Source of the DNA: Candidatus Accumulibacter cognatus
GTDB taxonomy: Bacteria > Pseudomonadota > Gammaproteobacteria > Burkholderiales > Rhodocyclaceae
Assembly (NCBI GenBank): GCA_013414765.1
Contig: CP058708.1
Location: 2,847,553-2,911,552 of the forward strand
Length of the DNA: 64,000 bases
Direction: 5' to 3'
The notes under the pieces were generated by a model. That model did not search any database, was not told the DNA's origin, and saw nothing but the letters and a program-made list of their open reading frames with translations. Position 1 is the stretch's first letter, and each line of letters begins with the position of its first letter. The position numbers were made by a program, and so were the translations under genes. Below are positions 27,882 through 37,772 of the stretch, in pieces.

Positions 27882-28370
27882 TCATAGCAGTTTCTCGATG
27901 TCACCGGCGATGGACTCCGGGGCGGTCGCCGGCGCATAGCGTCCGATCACAGCTCCCTGGCGATCGACTAGAAACTTGGTGAAATTCCACTTGATTCCTT
28001 CACTGCCCAGCAAGCCAGGCGCGGCTTTCTTCAGATACTGGTAGAGCGGGTGGGCATCGTTGCCGTTGACGTCGATTTTGGCGAACATCGGGAAGCTGAC
28101 GCCATAGTTCTTTTGGCAGAAACTGGCAATTTCTTCAGCGTCTCCAGGCTCCTGCGATCCAAACTGGTTGCAGGGAAAACCAAGAACCACCAGGCCTTGT
28201 TCCCGATAGCGCTGGTACAGCGCTTCGAGATCTGCGTACTGTGGTGTGAAGCCACAATGGCTGGCGGTATTGACGATCAGCAGAATCTTGCCGGCATAGT
28301 CGGCCATCGACTGGCTGCCTCCGGCAAGGCGCTCGGCGCTGAATTCATGGATGGGGGGGCGCATGCTCAT
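27882..28370 (-). CDS. Glutathione/thioredoxin-dependent peroxidase (GPx family)
   Basis: 162 aa. Peroxidatic Cys in [20 protein letters not shown], then [17 protein letters not shown] (Gln of the catalytic tetrad) and [14 protein letters not shown] (Trp and Asn). It uses Cys, not selenocysteine. Reduces H2O2 and organic peroxides. It overlaps the gcvP stop by 4 bp (ATGA), so it is translated together with the glycine cleavage genes, an uncommon partner. Confidence 0.94.
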   Translation of the reverse strand: MSMRPPIHEFSAERLAGGSQSMADYAGKILLIVNTASHCGFTPQYADLEALYQRYREQGLVVLGFPCNQFGSQEPGDAEEIASFCQKNYGVSFPMFAKIDVNGNDAHPLYQYLKKAAPGLLGSEGIKWNFTKFLVDRQGAVIGRYAPATAPESIAGDIEKLL

Positions 28371-31282
28371 ATCTCCGGGAGTGGGTTGGTGTGCTCGCCG
28401 ATCTCGTCGATCGGAACACAGGCACAGAACAGATGACGGTCACCATAAACGTCGTCGACGCGATTGACACTCGGCCAGAATTTGTTTTCAGCCAACTCGG
28501 GCAGCGGGAAAACGGCCTCCTGACGGCTGTATGGCCGGTTCCAGTGGCTGTCGACAAGGTCGGCCTGGGTATGGGGGGCATGCTTCAGCGGATTGTCATC
28601 GGCCGGCCAGTGACCCCGTTCGACCTGGCGGATCTCGTTGCGGATGCTGACCATTGCGGCGATGAAGCGGTCGAGTTCGGCTTTGGTTTCGGATTCGGTC
28701 GGCTCGATCATCATCGTCCCGGCGACCGGGAAGCTGACTGTCGGAGCGTGAAAGCCGTAGTCCATCAGCCGTTTGGCGATGTCGATCTCGGAGATCCCGG
28801 TGATCGCCTTGAGCGGGCGGATGTCGAGGATGCATTCGTGTGCCACCCGTCCATTTTTGCCGGTGTACAGAACCGGGTAGTGTGCCTGCAGGCGGCTGGC
28901 GATGTAGTTGGCATTGAGGATGGCCACCTCGGTGGCGCGGGTCAGTCCGTGGCCGCCCATCATGGCGATATACATCCACGCAATCGGCAGGATCGAGGCT
29001 GATCCCCAGGGGGCCGCGGCGACCGCTCCCTGACCCGCATGCGGGCCGCTGATCGGCTGTACGCGGTGGTTGGCCATGAACGGCGCGAGATGTGCTTTCA
29101 GCCCGATCGGTCCCATTCCCGGTCCGCCGCCGCCATGCGGGATGCAGAAAGTCTTGTGCAGATTCATGTGGCTGACATCGGCGCCGATCCGTGCCGGCGA
29201 GGTCAGGCCGACCTGTGCGTTGAGGTTGGCGCCATCCATGTATACCTGGCCGCCATGTTCGTGAACGATGGCGCAGATGTCCTTGACCGCTTCCTCGAAG
29301 ACGCCATGCGTCGACGGGTAGGTGATCATCAGGCAGGCCAGGTTGGCCGCGTTCTGCGCTGCCTTGGCCGCGAGGTCGGCGACGTCGATGTTGCCGGCAT
29401 CGTCGCAATCGACCGCCAGCACGCGCATGCCACACATCTGCGCGGTAGCGGGATTGGTGCCGTGCGCCGATTTCGGGATCAGGCAGACTTTGCGCTGGGC
29501 TTCGCCACGGCTGGCGTGATAACGTGCGATGGCAACCAGGCCGGCGTATTCTCCCTGCGCCCCCGAGTTCGGCTGCATGCAGATGGCGTCGAAACCGGTG
29601 ATCGCCTTGAGCCAGGATTCCAGCTCGCTGATCATCTGCAGATAACCCTGCGCCTGATCGAGCGGGGCAAAGGGGTGGATGTCGGCGAATTCCGGCCAAC
29701 TGATCGGAATCATCTCGCTGCTGGCGTTGAGCTTCATGGTGCAGGACCCGAGCGGGATCATCGAGTGATCGAGCGCCAGATCCCGGTTCTGCAGCTTCTT
29801 GAGGTAGCGCAGCATCGCGTGTTCGGTATGGTAGGTGTTGAAAACCGGATGCGTGAGGATCGCGTCCCGGCGCAGCAGGCTTGCCGGCAAGGACGGGTCG
29901 GCTTGTCGCAGTTGCTCGTCGAAAGGCTTGAGGTCGGCGTTGACGCCGGTCATCAGCTTGATCAGCCGGGCAATATCAGTCGCCGAGGTTTTTTCGTTGA
30001 TGGCGATGCCGAGGATGCCCGGGGACACCTGGCGAAGGTTGTAACCTTGTTCGCTGGCGACCTTGTAGACGAGCAGCGCTCGGCTGCCCAGGTCGACGCG
30101 CAGGGTATCGAAGAAGTGCTTGGTGAGGACAGTGATCCCGGCACGCCGCAGTCCTTCGGCGAGAATGGTAGCGAGACGATGGATGCGCGCGGCGATGCTC
30201 CGCAGGCGATCCGGACCATGATAGACCGCGTACATCCCGGCCATGTTGGCGAGCAGAACTTGGGCTGTGCAGATGTTCGAGTTGGCCTTTTCCCGGCGGA
30301 TGTGCTGTTCACGGGTCTGCAGCGCCATCCGCAGCGCCCGCCGGCCACGGGTGTCAACGGACACCCCGATGATCCGACCGGCCACTGCACGCTTGTATTC
30401 ATCCCTGGTCGCAAAGAAGGCCGCGTGCGGACCACCGAATCCGGGCGGGATCCCGAATCGCTGTGACGAACCGAGGGCGATGTCGGCACCCATTTCGCCC
30501 GGTGAGCGAAGAAGGACCAGGGCCATCAGGTCGGAGGCGACGGCAACGAGGCCTCCACGCGATTTGACGGCAGCAATCGGGCCACTCAGGTCGCTGACTT
30601 CACCGTGGTCGTTCGGGTATTGAAACAGCGCGCCGAAGACCTCCTGTTGCGCCGCCTCGTCAGGCGGACCAAAGACCAGTTCAAAGCCAAAGAAGTGGGC
30701 GCGTGTCTGCAGTACATCGATGGTCTGCGGGAAGCAGGCCGCGTCAACAAAGAAGAGGTTCGATTTCGATTTGCTGGCCCGGCGAGTCATGCTCATCGCT
30801 TCGGCAGCCGCGGTCGCTTCGTCGAGCAAGGAGGCGTTGGCGAGTTCGAGGCCGGTGAGGTCGATCACCACCTGCTGGTAGTTGAGTAGTGCTTCGAGGC
30901 GTCCCTGCGCGACTTCTGCCTGATAGGGTGTATAGGCGGTGTACCAACCCGGGTTCTCAAGCACGTTGCGCAGCACCACCGCCGGAGTCAGCGTGTCGGC
31001 GTACCCCATGCCGATCAGCGAATGTTGCACGCGATTACCGCGGGCAATGGCGCGCAGGGCTGCCAGCGCTTCGCTTTCCGGGCGCGGTTCGGCGAGCGCC
31101 AGTGGCTCTGCCAGTCGAATCGTCGCCGGGATGGTCTGTTCGACCAACTGTTCCATGCTGCTGGCACCGATGCTGGCCAGCATGGCGGCGATGTCGCTCG
31201 CGCTGGGGCCGATGTGGCGGCTGATGAAGTCGTCGTGCTGTCCGAGTGCTGCGAGCGTCGGGGAAAGAGAACAGGTGTCCAT
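28367..31282 (-). CDS. gcvP: Glycine dehydrogenase (decarboxylating), P-protein
   Basis: 971 aa, full-length single-chain GcvP. PLP-dependent decarboxylation of glycine with transfer of the aminomethyl group to lipoyl-GcvH. The N-terminal half has [17 protein letters not shown] and [19 protein letters not shown]. The C-terminal half carries the PLP-lysine segment [21 protein letters not shown] and FYNSCTMK-like [11 protein letters not shown]. It lies 18 bp after gcvH. Confidence 0.97.
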   Translation of the reverse strand: MDTCSLSPTLAALGQHDDFISRHIGPSASDIAAMLASIGASSMEQLVEQTIPATIRLAEPLALAEPRPESEALAALRAIARGNRVQHSLIGMGYADTLTPAVVLRNVLENPGWYTAYTPYQAEVAQGRLEALLNYQQVVIDLTGLELANASLLDEATAAAEAMSMTRRASKSKSNLFFVDAACFPQTIDVLQTRAHFFGFELVFGPPDEAAQQEVFGALFQYPNDHGEVSDLSGPIAAVKSRGGLVAVASDLMALVLLRSPGEMGADIALGSSQRFGIPPGFGGPHAAFFATRDEYKRAVAGRIIGVSVDTRGRRALRMALQTREQHIRREKANSNICTAQVLLANMAGMYAVYHGPDRLRSIAARIHRLATILAEGLRRAGITVLTKHFFDTLRVDLGSRALLVYKVASEQGYNLRQVSPGILGIAINEKTSATDIARLIKLMTGVNADLKPFDEQLRQADPSLPASLLRRDAILTHPVFNTYHTEHAMLRYLKKLQNRDLALDHSMIPLGSCTMKLNASSEMIPISWPEFADIHPFAPLDQAQGYLQMISELESWLKAITGFDAICMQPNSGAQGEYAGLVAIARYHASRGEAQRKVCLIPKSAHGTNPATAQMCGMRVLAVDCDDAGNIDVADLAAKAAQNAANLACLMITYPSTHGVFEEAVKDICAIVHEHGGQVYMDGANLNAQVGLTSPARIGADVSHMNLHKTFCIPHGGGGPGMGPIGLKAHLAPFMANHRVQPISGPHAGQGAVAAAPWGSASILPIAWMYIAMMGGHGLTRATEVAILNANYIASRLQAHYPVLYTGKNGRVAHECILDIRPLKAITGISEIDIAKRLMDYGFHAPTVSFPVAGTMMIEPTESETKAELDRFIAAMVSIRNEIRQVERGHWPADDNPLKHAPHTQADLVDSHWNRPYSRQEAVFPLPELAENKFWPSVNRVDDVYGDRHLFCACVPIDEIGEHTNPLPEI

Positions 31283-31300
31283 GGGGTAGCGGTCCTGGGC

Positions 31301-31684
31301 CTAAGTGGCGTCGACGATCTGCTGGTAGGCTGCGGCATCGAGCAGGGTTTCGACGTTGCTGTCCGCCGCCGGTTGCATCCTGAACAGCCAGACCGCGTAG
31401 GCGTCCTGATTGACCGTTTCGGGTGCGTCTACCACCGCCTGGTTGACGTCGACGATGGTTCCCGCCAGCGGCGCGTAGACGTCGGCGGCTGCCTTCACCG
31501 ATTCAACGACCGCAGCTTCCTGTCCGGCGGCGAGATCGCTACCAACCAAGGGCAATTCGATGAATACCAGGTCGCCGAGCAGTTCCTGTGCATGCTCGGT
31601 AATGCCGACGCTGATGGTACCGTCGGTTTCGCTGCGGATCCATTCATGGCTTCTGGTGTACTTGAGGTCGGCGGGGATGTTCAT
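31301..31684 (-). CDS. gcvH: Glycine cleavage system H protein
   Basis: 127 aa lipoyl carrier. Starts [17 protein letters not shown] at 31684, the conserved N-terminus, with AGGAG upstream. The lipoylated Lys is in [19 protein letters not shown]. It shuttles the aminomethyl intermediate between GcvP, GcvT and lipoamide dehydrogenase. Confidence 0.97.
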   Translation of the reverse strand: MNIPADLKYTRSHEWIRSETDGTISVGITEHAQELLGDLVFIELPLVGSDLAAGQEAAVVESVKAAADVYAPLAGTIVDVNQAVVDAPETVNQDAYAVWLFRMQPAADSNVETLLDAAAYQQIVDAT

Positions 31685-31728
31685 CTGTTCTCCTGAGGGG
31701 TTGAAGTCTTGCTGTCGGCGATCAGCGA

Positions 31729-32817
31729 TCAAATCAGAATATTGCCATTTCTGACGAAACAGGGTTTGACTATCCGGGCGCTGAGCTGTTTATCGCGAAC
31801 CGCGACCTGAACCGTGTCAGCGATCGCCACGGCGAGCGGCATCCGGGCCAGGGCGATTGATTGCTGCATCGTCGGGGAGAAACTGCCGCTGGTGATTTCA
31901 CCATCACCGTGCGCCGTATGGACCTTCTGGTGGGCTCGCAGGACACCGCGATCAAGCAGCACGAGGCCAAGAAACTGATATTGCTGCGGCCTTGCGAGGA
32001 GGGCAGCCTTGCCGACGAAGTCGCGTGCAGAGACGAGGTCGACTGTCCAGGCCAGGCCGGCGTCGAGAGGAGACACGGTTTCGTCCATGTCCTGACCGTA
32101 GAGGTTCATGCCGGCTTCGAGGCGCAGGGTATCGCGGGCACCCAGACCACACGGCCGTACACCGGCCTCGGCAAGCAGGTTCCAGAGACTCTCGGCCTGC
32201 TCGGCGGGGAGGGTGATCTCGTAGCCGTCTTCTCCGGTATAGCCGGTGCTGGCGATGAAATAGTCGCCGATGCTGGTGGCAAAGAACGGTTTCAGGGCTG
32301 CACAGGCTGCGCGGCATTCCGGTAGCACCTGCCAGACTTTCTGGCGGGCATTCGGTCCCTGGACGGCAACCATCGCCAGCGCGTGGCTGCCCTCACGACG
32401 CGGCGTGAGGGTGACTGCCAACTGCCAGTCGTCGAGGCGAGCATGCATCCATGCGAGATCCTTTTCGGCTGTGCCGGCGTTGATCACGACACGGAAACGG
32501 CCGACGTCGAGGAAGTAGACGATCAGGTCGTCGATGACCCCGCCGGTTTCGTTGAGCATGGCGCTGTACAGGGCCTTGCCGGGGGTCTTCAGGCGGTCGA
32601 CGTTGTTGGCGATCAGACGTCGCAGGAATAGGCCGGCATCAGGGCCCTCGACATCGACGGCGCACATGTGCGAGACGTCAAACATGCCGGCATCACGGCG
32701 GACGGCGTGGTGTTCCTCGATTTGTGAACCGTAGTGGAGGGGCATCTCCCAACCGCCAAAATCGACCATTCTTGCACCGCTACGGCGGTGATTTTCGTTG
32801 AGAACCGTTTTCTTCAT
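31729..32817 (-). CDS. gcvT: Aminomethyltransferase (glycine cleavage T protein)
   Basis: 362 aa. Tetrahydrofolate-dependent release of ammonia and formation of methylene-THF. Start [51 protein letters not shown] at 32817 (the longer frame crosses the riboswitch). It has the catalytic-Asp segment and [13 protein letters not shown]. First gene of gcvTHP-gpx, 46 bp after the riboswitch terminator. Confidence 0.97.
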   Translation of the reverse strand: MKKTVLNENHRRSGARMVDFGGWEMPLHYGSQIEEHHAVRRDAGMFDVSHMCAVDVEGPDAGLFLRRLIANNVDRLKTPGKALYSAMLNETGGVIDDLIVYFLDVGRFRVVINAGTAEKDLAWMHARLDDWQLAVTLTPRREGSHALAMVAVQGPNARQKVWQVLPECRAACAALKPFFATSIGDYFIASTGYTGEDGYEITLPAEQAESLWNLLAEAGVRPCGLGARDTLRLEAGMNLYGQDMDETVSPLDAGLAWTVDLVSARDFVGKAALLARPQQYQFLGLVLLDRGVLRAHQKVHTAHGDGEITSGSFSPTMQQSIALARMPLAVAIADTVQVAVRDKQLSARIVKPCFVRNGNILI

Positions 32818-32862
32818 CGTATTCAGTGATCGCAAAGATTGATCGAAGGGCATGGCGACAAC

Positions 32863-32895
32863 AAAAAAGGGGCGAACTCGTCTCGAGTTCACCCC
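32863..32895 (-). terminator. Intrinsic terminator of the glycine riboswitch
   Basis: On the minus strand GGGGTGAACTCG-AGA-CGAGTTCGCCCC forms a 12-bp stem with one G-U pair, followed directly by six T. It lies between the second aptamer and gcvT, so glycine binding would be expected to prevent termination (an ON switch). Confidence 0.85.
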
Positions 32896-32896
32896 C

Positions 32897-33082
32897 CTGT
32901 CCATGTACCTGAGAGATTGTCCAGCTGCCACCGTGCATCGGTGAGTAGCAACCTGCCCCATCGGTGGGCGCTTTGCCAGATGCGAGCGCCGCTCTCCAGA
33001 GTTCAATTCACGAACGGTCCTTGTGCCTGAGCGTTTCCGGGTGGATTGCGCCTTCGGCGGCGGTATTCCGCACTCTCCCATT
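32897..33082 (-). promoter_or_regulatory. Tandem glycine riboswitch
   Basis: Two glycine-aptamer cores follow each other. Aptamer 1 (about 33013-33082) has GGGAGAG, CCGCCGAAGGCGCAA and CGCTCAGGCACAAGGACC. Aptamer 2 (about 32897-33001) has TGGAGAG, CACCGATGGGGCAGG and TCTCTCAGGTACATGGACAG. These are the conserved gcvT-motif segments, separated by a short linker. It controls the glycine cleavage operon, so catabolism is switched on only when glycine is plentiful. Confidence 0.93.
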
Positions 33083-33091
33083 CGCGCTGCC

Positions 33092-33121
33092 ACTATAGCG
33101 CGGTGAGTGCTGCAACCGCAA
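33092..33121 (-). promoter_or_regulatory. Promoter of the gcv operon
   Basis: Minus-strand TTGCGG (33116-33121), an 18-bp spacer and TATAGT (33092-33097), with the first aptamer beginning about 10 bases downstream. Confidence 0.6.
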
Positions 33122-33286
33122 GCTACCACAGCGAATCTTGTTCCCCGGGAATGCGCCGCTGGGTGCCGAGAGGTGTCGACATTTTTTACACATGGCCGCT
33201 TGCGGTGAGCGAAAACAGGGCAATAAAAATGACAAGTGGTCGCTAACGGGCTGTTTATAAGAAGTATTTGATTTAATGACCATACA

Positions 33287-33302
33287 TGGCATCAATGTTG
33301 CT
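33287..33302 (+). promoter_or_regulatory. Candidate sigma-54 (-24/-12) promoter of the PEP-CTERM gene
   Basis: TGGCAT-N5-TTGCT matches the -24 GG / -12 GC layout (TGGCAC-N5-TTGCW) with one change. It lies 125 bp upstream of the ATG in an AT-rich gap. Sigma-54 with the PrsK/PrsR system is the known control of many PEP-CTERM genes. Confidence 0.55.
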
Positions 33303-33411
33303 TTGCTATTATGGCAAGTTATCAATGATATAAAAAGGAAATGTTTCACATTACGGTTGTCTGGCAGAGTGTCAGGCAATAGTCGCGTCACGAGTTTTTC
33401 TAGGAGCTACC

Positions 33412-34128
33412 ATGATGAATCTGAAATCGATTATTGGCCCGGCGCTTTCTATTGCCGGTCTCACCGCCGGGCTCTTGGTTGCTGCGCCGGCGACGGCTGG
33501 CATAAAGGGACAGATGATTCTGGATCTGACCGAGGGGTGCTTCTCTTACGGAGCCGCCGGTGCGCCAGGATGTTCCAATCCAGACACAGCTTTCAAGGAG
33601 TACGCCACTGGCAAGTACAAGTTCGTCGATACCCTGCTCGCCCCGTTAGGCGGTTTGCCGGCTGGGCTGGGGCCTCTTTCGTTGAAGCCCTATAGCTACC
33701 AGGCATTTGCCAGACTTGAAGCGGGTGCCGATCCGGCGCTACTCCCCGACACCATGATTTTCGATGTGACCGGGTCGTGGCCAAACTACACCGCGTTGTC
33801 AAGTGATCCGGTCATGCGCCTGGGGCTGTCGATTCTGGCCGCGGTCATGGGGAGTAACCCTGGGTCTTATTTGTTCGACCCGAACCCATCCGTACCGGGG
33901 GACGAGTTCTCCATCCACTGGAAGTTGAATACTGCGGACGAAACCTTCGCTGCGTGGTCCGAGCAGGACTTGAACTGGCTGGCACCCTTATTAGGCCAAT
34001 CGAGGCTTCCTGCCGACGTCAGCTTCAGAATGCACCTCCAGCTCAATGCCATTCCCGAACCTGCCTCCTTGGCACTTTTGGGCATCGGTCTCATTGGTCT
34101 GCTCTTCGGCGGCCGTCGCCTTACCTGA
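33412..34128 (+). CDS. PEP-CTERM sorting-domain exported protein
   Basis: 238 aa. Signal peptide MMNLKSIIGPALSIAGLTAGLLVAAPATAG. The C-terminal exosortase signal is IPEPASLALLGIGLIGLLFGGRR: Pro-Glu-Pro, a hydrophobic helix and a basic end. The mature part has no family I know; two Cys may pair. EpsH-type exosortase would cleave at the PEP motif during surface or exopolysaccharide-linked export. TAGGAG precedes the ATG. Exopolysaccharide genes follow on the same strand, which fits the usual linkage. Confidence 0.9.
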   Translation: MMNLKSIIGPALSIAGLTAGLLVAAPATAGIKGQMILDLTEGCFSYGAAGAPGCSNPDTAFKEYATGKYKFVDTLLAPLGGLPAGLGPLSLKPYSYQAFARLEAGADPALLPDTMIFDVTGSWPNYTALSSDPVMRLGLSILAAVMGSNPGSYLFDPNPSVPGDEFSIHWKLNTADETFAAWSEQDLNWLAPLLGQSRLPADVSFRMHLQLNAIPEPASLALLGIGLIGLLFGGRRLT

Positions 34129-34172
34129 TTTATTCCAGGCTTCCTGGCGCGACAGCGCCACCAGCGATGCGC

Positions 34173-34198
34173 AAGCAGAACCAGCAAGGGTTCTGCTT
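34173..34198 (+). terminator. Stem-loop after the PEP-CTERM gene
   Basis: AAGCAGAACC-AGCAAG-GGTTCTGCTT is a perfect 10-bp stem, 45 bp after the stop. No T-run follows, so termination may be weak or rho-assisted. Confidence 0.45.
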
Positions 34199-34278
34199 GT
34201 GTAGAGACTGGTGAAATGATGAGCGTGTAATCCACCGCGGTGGCGGTGGGAGCTTGGCCGTAAACTGTGGAGGTGGCC

Positions 34279-35832
34279 ATGAAATGGGCCGTTCTATTTG
34301 GCGTCTGTCTGTTGATATCCGGTGTGGCAATCCGGCTGAGCGCTGTGCTCGCCAGTCGTCTGGGGATCATGGATCGACCCGGCGGGCATAAGCAGCACGA
34401 AACCAGCACGCCGTTCGTTGGTGGCTTTGGCGTGCTGGCCGTTCTCATCAGCGTACCACTGCTAGGCAACTGGCTTTTCGTGGATTTCATCTGGTCTCCC
34501 TTGCCCGGACTGCCTGGGCTCCTTGTCGGTGCCGTGGCCATCTTTCTGACCGGTCTTGCCGACGACATCTGGGGCCTCGGCTTCAAGCCACGTTTGATTA
34601 TTCAAGCCCTGGTTGCTCTATCGATGGTTCTGATCGGCGGAGTCGAACTGAGGTCACTGGGAGAGATCTTGCCAGGAGGGCATGTCGATCTGGGTTGGCT
34701 GGCCATCCCCATGGCAATTTTCTCGACCATCGGCTTGATCAACGCCCTCAACATGATCGATGGCATTGATGGTTTGTCGGGCTCGGTGAGCTTGGTCAGT
34801 CTGGCGCTTGTCGCCATGCTTGCCCATAGTGCCGACAGTGCTGGATATGTCTTCTTCATCGTTGCCCTGATGGGGGGTATCGGCGGTTTCCTCTATTACA
34901 ATTTGCGCTACCCCGGTAACCACCGGGCGCGAGTCTTTCTCGGAGACAACGGGAGCATGCTGCTGGGCTTCCTGTTTGCTTGGTTGTTCATTGTGCTGTC
35001 GCAGGGAGAAGAGGACCAAGAGGCCGTGATGACCCCGGTGACTGCCTTGTGGCTGTTCGCATTGCCGCTGATGGATACCGTAGGTGTGATGATTCGCCGT
35101 ATCTGGCAGGGTAAGTCACCGTTTCGCCCTGACCGCCATCATCTGCATCACCTCTTTGTGTGCGCTGATTATCGCGTTTGCGACATCGTTGCGTTGGCTG
35201 TTACCATCCAGCTGCTCTTTGGACTGATCGGTATCGCTGGTCTATTGTTTGGCGTACCGGAGTATCTGATGTTCTGGTTGTTCATCGGCGTATGCGGTGC
35301 GTATTTCCTGGGAATTCTGCGGCCAAGTCGGATCGTGCCCTGGCTACGGTCGCTCAACGGCTGGCTCGGCCTGCCGTCGGTGAAGGTGCGCGGCATCTTC
35401 ATTGGCTATCTGCGCAAGGAGAAATGTCGGGAGGTTCTCGGAGTGATTTCAGAAAAACTTGGCAGCGACTATGATTACCAGGTGACTGTTCACCAGATGG
35501 CCGCATCGAGCAGCGAAGAACGCCGAGTCTACTGTGTGGTGCACATTCCCACCGAAGGAAATGATCAGTTGATTGGCAGAATCCAGCGCGATGCTCTACG
35601 CATCAAAAGACGTCTCGCCAAACAGCGGGGTATCGATGTGAGGCTGTTCATCTCTCGTAATACCGAGAACGACGTTCGTTCCGTCTCCATTGCCATGACC
35701 GGAAGAGGCAGCCGGCGTGCCGATCGCCGCTGCGCGCAGAGCACTTTGATATACTCGAAAGAGTACGGCCAACGCATGATCCGGAGCGAGGGCGCGGGCT
35801 TCGAATTCAGCGTCCCGCCCGGGGGTGGGTGA
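34279..35832 (+). CDS. WecA-like undecaprenyl-phosphate sugar-1-phosphate transferase with C-terminal extension
   Basis: Polytopic membrane enzyme of the GT4/MraY-WecA family that starts a polysaccharide repeat unit on undecaprenyl phosphate. Family motifs: DRPGGHKQH, FLTGLADDIWGLGFKPRL (DDxxD-like), NALNMIDGIDGLSG, FLGDNGSMLLGF and the RPDRHHLHHLF His-box. About 120 extra residues follow the last helix (from about 375: GWLGLPSVKVRGIFIGYLRKEKC...), forming a likely cytoplasmic domain. GGAGG sits six bases before ATG 34279, so the in-frame GTG at 34267 is rejected. Confidence 0.9.
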   Translation: MKWAVLFGVCLLISGVAIRLSAVLASRLGIMDRPGGHKQHETSTPFVGGFGVLAVLISVPLLGNWLFVDFIWSPLPGLPGLLVGAVAIFLTGLADDIWGLGFKPRLIIQALVALSMVLIGGVELRSLGEILPGGHVDLGWLAIPMAIFSTIGLINALNMIDGIDGLSGSVSLVSLALVAMLAHSADSAGYVFFIVALMGGIGGFLYYNLRYPGNHRARVFLGDNGSMLLGFLFAWLFIVLSQGEEDQEAVMTPVTALWLFALPLMDTVGVMIRRIWQGKSPFRPDRHHLHHLFVCADYRVCDIVALAVTIQLLFGLIGIAGLLFGVPEYLMFWLFIGVCGAYFLGILRPSRIVPWLRSLNGWLGLPSVKVRGIFIGYLRKEKCREVLGVISEKLGSDYDYQVTVHQMAASSSEERRVYCVVHIPTEGNDQLIGRIQRDALRIKRRLAKQRGIDVRLFISRNTENDVRSVSIAMTGRGSRRADRRCAQSTLIYSKEYGQRMIRSEGAGFEFSVPPGGG

Positions 35833-35838
35833 CTTGAA

Positions 35839-36279
35839 ATGTTCAACAGGATTCTCACTGTCTGTACCGGCAACATCTGCCGCAGTCCGGCGGCAGAGTT
35901 CCTTCTGCGTCAACACATCGAGAAGGCCGGCAAGCGGATTGAAGCACGTTCGGCAGGCATCGGTGCACTGGTCAATCATCCAGCGGCAGAAGCGACCTGC
36001 GCAATGATGAACGCTCGTGGCGTTGATCTCAGTGCTCACCGCGCCAGTCAGCTCACTCGCGAGCGACTCCGCTGGGCCGAACTGGTGCTGGTGATGGAAA
36101 CACACCACCGGGACGCAGTGCTAGCGATGGACCCGACGGCGCGTGGCAAGACTTTCCTGCTCGGGCACTGGACGAAAACGGAGATTCCCGACCCGTATCG
36201 GCGGGGGGAGGAGGCACACGCCGAGGCGCTGCAACTGATCGAGGAAGCACTCGAGCCCTGGGTCAGAAAGCTCGTTTGA
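35839..36279 (+). CDS. Low-molecular-weight protein-tyrosine phosphatase (Wzb-like)
   Basis: 146 aa. P-loop VCTGNICRSPAAE (CX5R nucleophile) at the N-terminus and the general-acid loop IPDPYRRGEE. It probably dephosphorylates the Wzc-like kinase two genes downstream, as Wzb does in exopolysaccharide loci. It starts 6 bp after the WecA-like gene. Confidence 0.95.
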   Translation: MFNRILTVCTGNICRSPAAEFLLRQHIEKAGKRIEARSAGIGALVNHPAAEATCAMMNARGVDLSAHRASQLTRERLRWAELVLVMETHHRDAVLAMDPTARGKTFLLGHWTKTEIPDPYRRGEEAHAEALQLIEEALEPWVRKLV

Positions 36280-36325
36280 ACGGTTTGATCGGCCGTGCGT
36301 TCGCGGAAGTGTAAGATATTAAGCT

Positions 36326-37537
36326 ATGGGCTTCAGCATGAATGTGTCTCCGGTTTCACTTGCCAGGAGCCGCCAGATCCTGGTGTGTCTCGCCGTGGGT
36401 ACACTGGCGGGCTGTACGATCATTCCTGGTAACCATGCGTACAGTCACCGCGATGAGTCGGATGTACGGCTACCGATACAGCAGGGGGATACGTTGGCTC
36501 CCGCCAACGTCAAGATCAAGCCAATCACTGCTGAACTGATCATCGACCTGTTCAAGGCGGCTCGGCCGCCAGTCGGCGATGGAACCAGCTCTGCCAAGGC
36601 CGCGGAGAAGAACAATCCTCGCTTGTCAAGCGATAAGCCTGCTCCCGTGCCCGAATACCGACTCGGCCCCGGTGACATCATCTCGATCATCGTCTGGGAC
36701 CATCCGGAACTGACCATTCCCGCCGGCAGCTTTCGTACCGCCGAGCAAGCCGGCACCGTAGTCGCCGAAGACGGGACGATTTTCTTTCCCTACGTGGGTG
36801 TCATCAAGGTTCAGGGCAAGACGACCAGCGAGGTCAGGTCGATTCTGTCGACCAAACTGGCCAAGTACATCGAGAAGGTCCAACTTGACGTGCGCATGGT
36901 GGCATTCCGCAGCCAGCAGGTGTACGTCGTCGGCGAAGTTGTCAAACCGGGTATTCAACAGGTGACCGACATTCCGATGACCGTCCTCGATGCGGTCAAT
37001 CGAGCCGGGGGCTTCACGCCCGATGCGGATTTCAGTCGTGTGCTGCTGACACGGCGGGGGACGACTTACCTGGTAGATATTCAGGCAATGTATGACTACG
37101 GTATGAGCGAGCAGAATGCGCTGCTTGAGCAGGGCGACATCGTGAACGTCGCTGACCGCAGCTATAACAAGGTGTTTGTGCTTGGCGAAGTAGCCAGACC
37201 AGGCTCGCTCGTGATGAACAAGAAACGTTCGACGCTTGCTGAAGCGCTCAGCGATTCGGGCTACATCAATCAGACAACCGCCGATCCACGCTGGGTCTAT
37301 GTCATGCGCGGCAACAGCGATACGCCGGAGTTGTTCCATCTCAATGCCAGCCTGCCTGACGCGATGCTGCTCGCCGACCGCTTCCCGCTGCGGCCTCGCG
37401 ACATCATTTACGTCGACACGGCACCGATTGTCCGCTGGCAGCGCGTGATCGCCAACATGCTGCCGACGGCACAGATGCTCAATCTGACCAGCCAGACCTA
37501 TTTTCCACTTTTCGGTGGCCGACAACCGTCGCGCTGA
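36326..37537 (+). CDS. Polysaccharide export lipoprotein (Wza-like)
   Basis: 403 aa. Lipobox in GTLAGC (Cys near residue 30). The polysaccharide export (Poly_export) domain is YRLGPGDIISIIVWDHPELTIPAG. Repeated SLBB beta-grasp domains follow (VYVVGEVVKPGIQQV; VFVLGEVARPGSLVM). It forms the outer-membrane export channel. Start 36326 or 36338 (MNVSPV). The phosphatase gene lies 46 bp upstream and the kinase downstream. Confidence 0.94.
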   Translation: MGFSMNVSPVSLARSRQILVCLAVGTLAGCTIIPGNHAYSHRDESDVRLPIQQGDTLAPANVKIKPITAELIIDLFKAARPPVGDGTSSAKAAEKNNPRLSSDKPAPVPEYRLGPGDIISIIVWDHPELTIPAGSFRTAEQAGTVVAEDGTIFFPYVGVIKVQGKTTSEVRSILSTKLAKYIEKVQLDVRMVAFRSQQVYVVGEVVKPGIQQVTDIPMTVLDAVNRAGGFTPDADFSRVLLTRRGTTYLVDIQAMYDYGMSEQNALLEQGDIVNVADRSYNKVFVLGEVARPGSLVMNKKRSTLAEALSDSGYINQTTADPRWVYVMRGNSDTPELFHLNASLPDAMLLADRFPLRPRDIIYVDTAPIVRWQRVIANMLPTAQMLNLTSQTYFPLFGGRQPSR

Positions 37538-37613
37538 ATCTGATGCGGGCCGATTTTCGGGTCCCAGTCTGGCCAGGCGCGTCGATTGCGATGGCCTGCC
37601 GGTTCACCATGCT

Positions 37614-37720
37614 TAACGGTCATGACTCTTTCAGGCAACTTTGATCATGAAAGTCATGACCGTTTCTCCCCGTTCCCTTTCCAGCGAGTGGGGGAGATTC
37701 GTGAGTCGCTGATGCGACTT
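37614..37720. repeat. Palindrome-bearing interspersed repeat, copy B
   Basis: The inverted pair AACGGTCATGACT...AGTCATGACCGTT (37615-37627 and 37652-37664) is followed by GGGGAGATTCGTGAGTCGCTGA. It matches copy A (18532-18640) in order and spacing. It fills most of the 235-bp gap between the Wza-like and Wzc-like genes; I see nothing else there. Confidence 0.55.
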
Positions 37721-37772
37721 TCACATTAAACCACCAGAACCGTTGTCGGACGGCTGCAACTATGGATGACAA

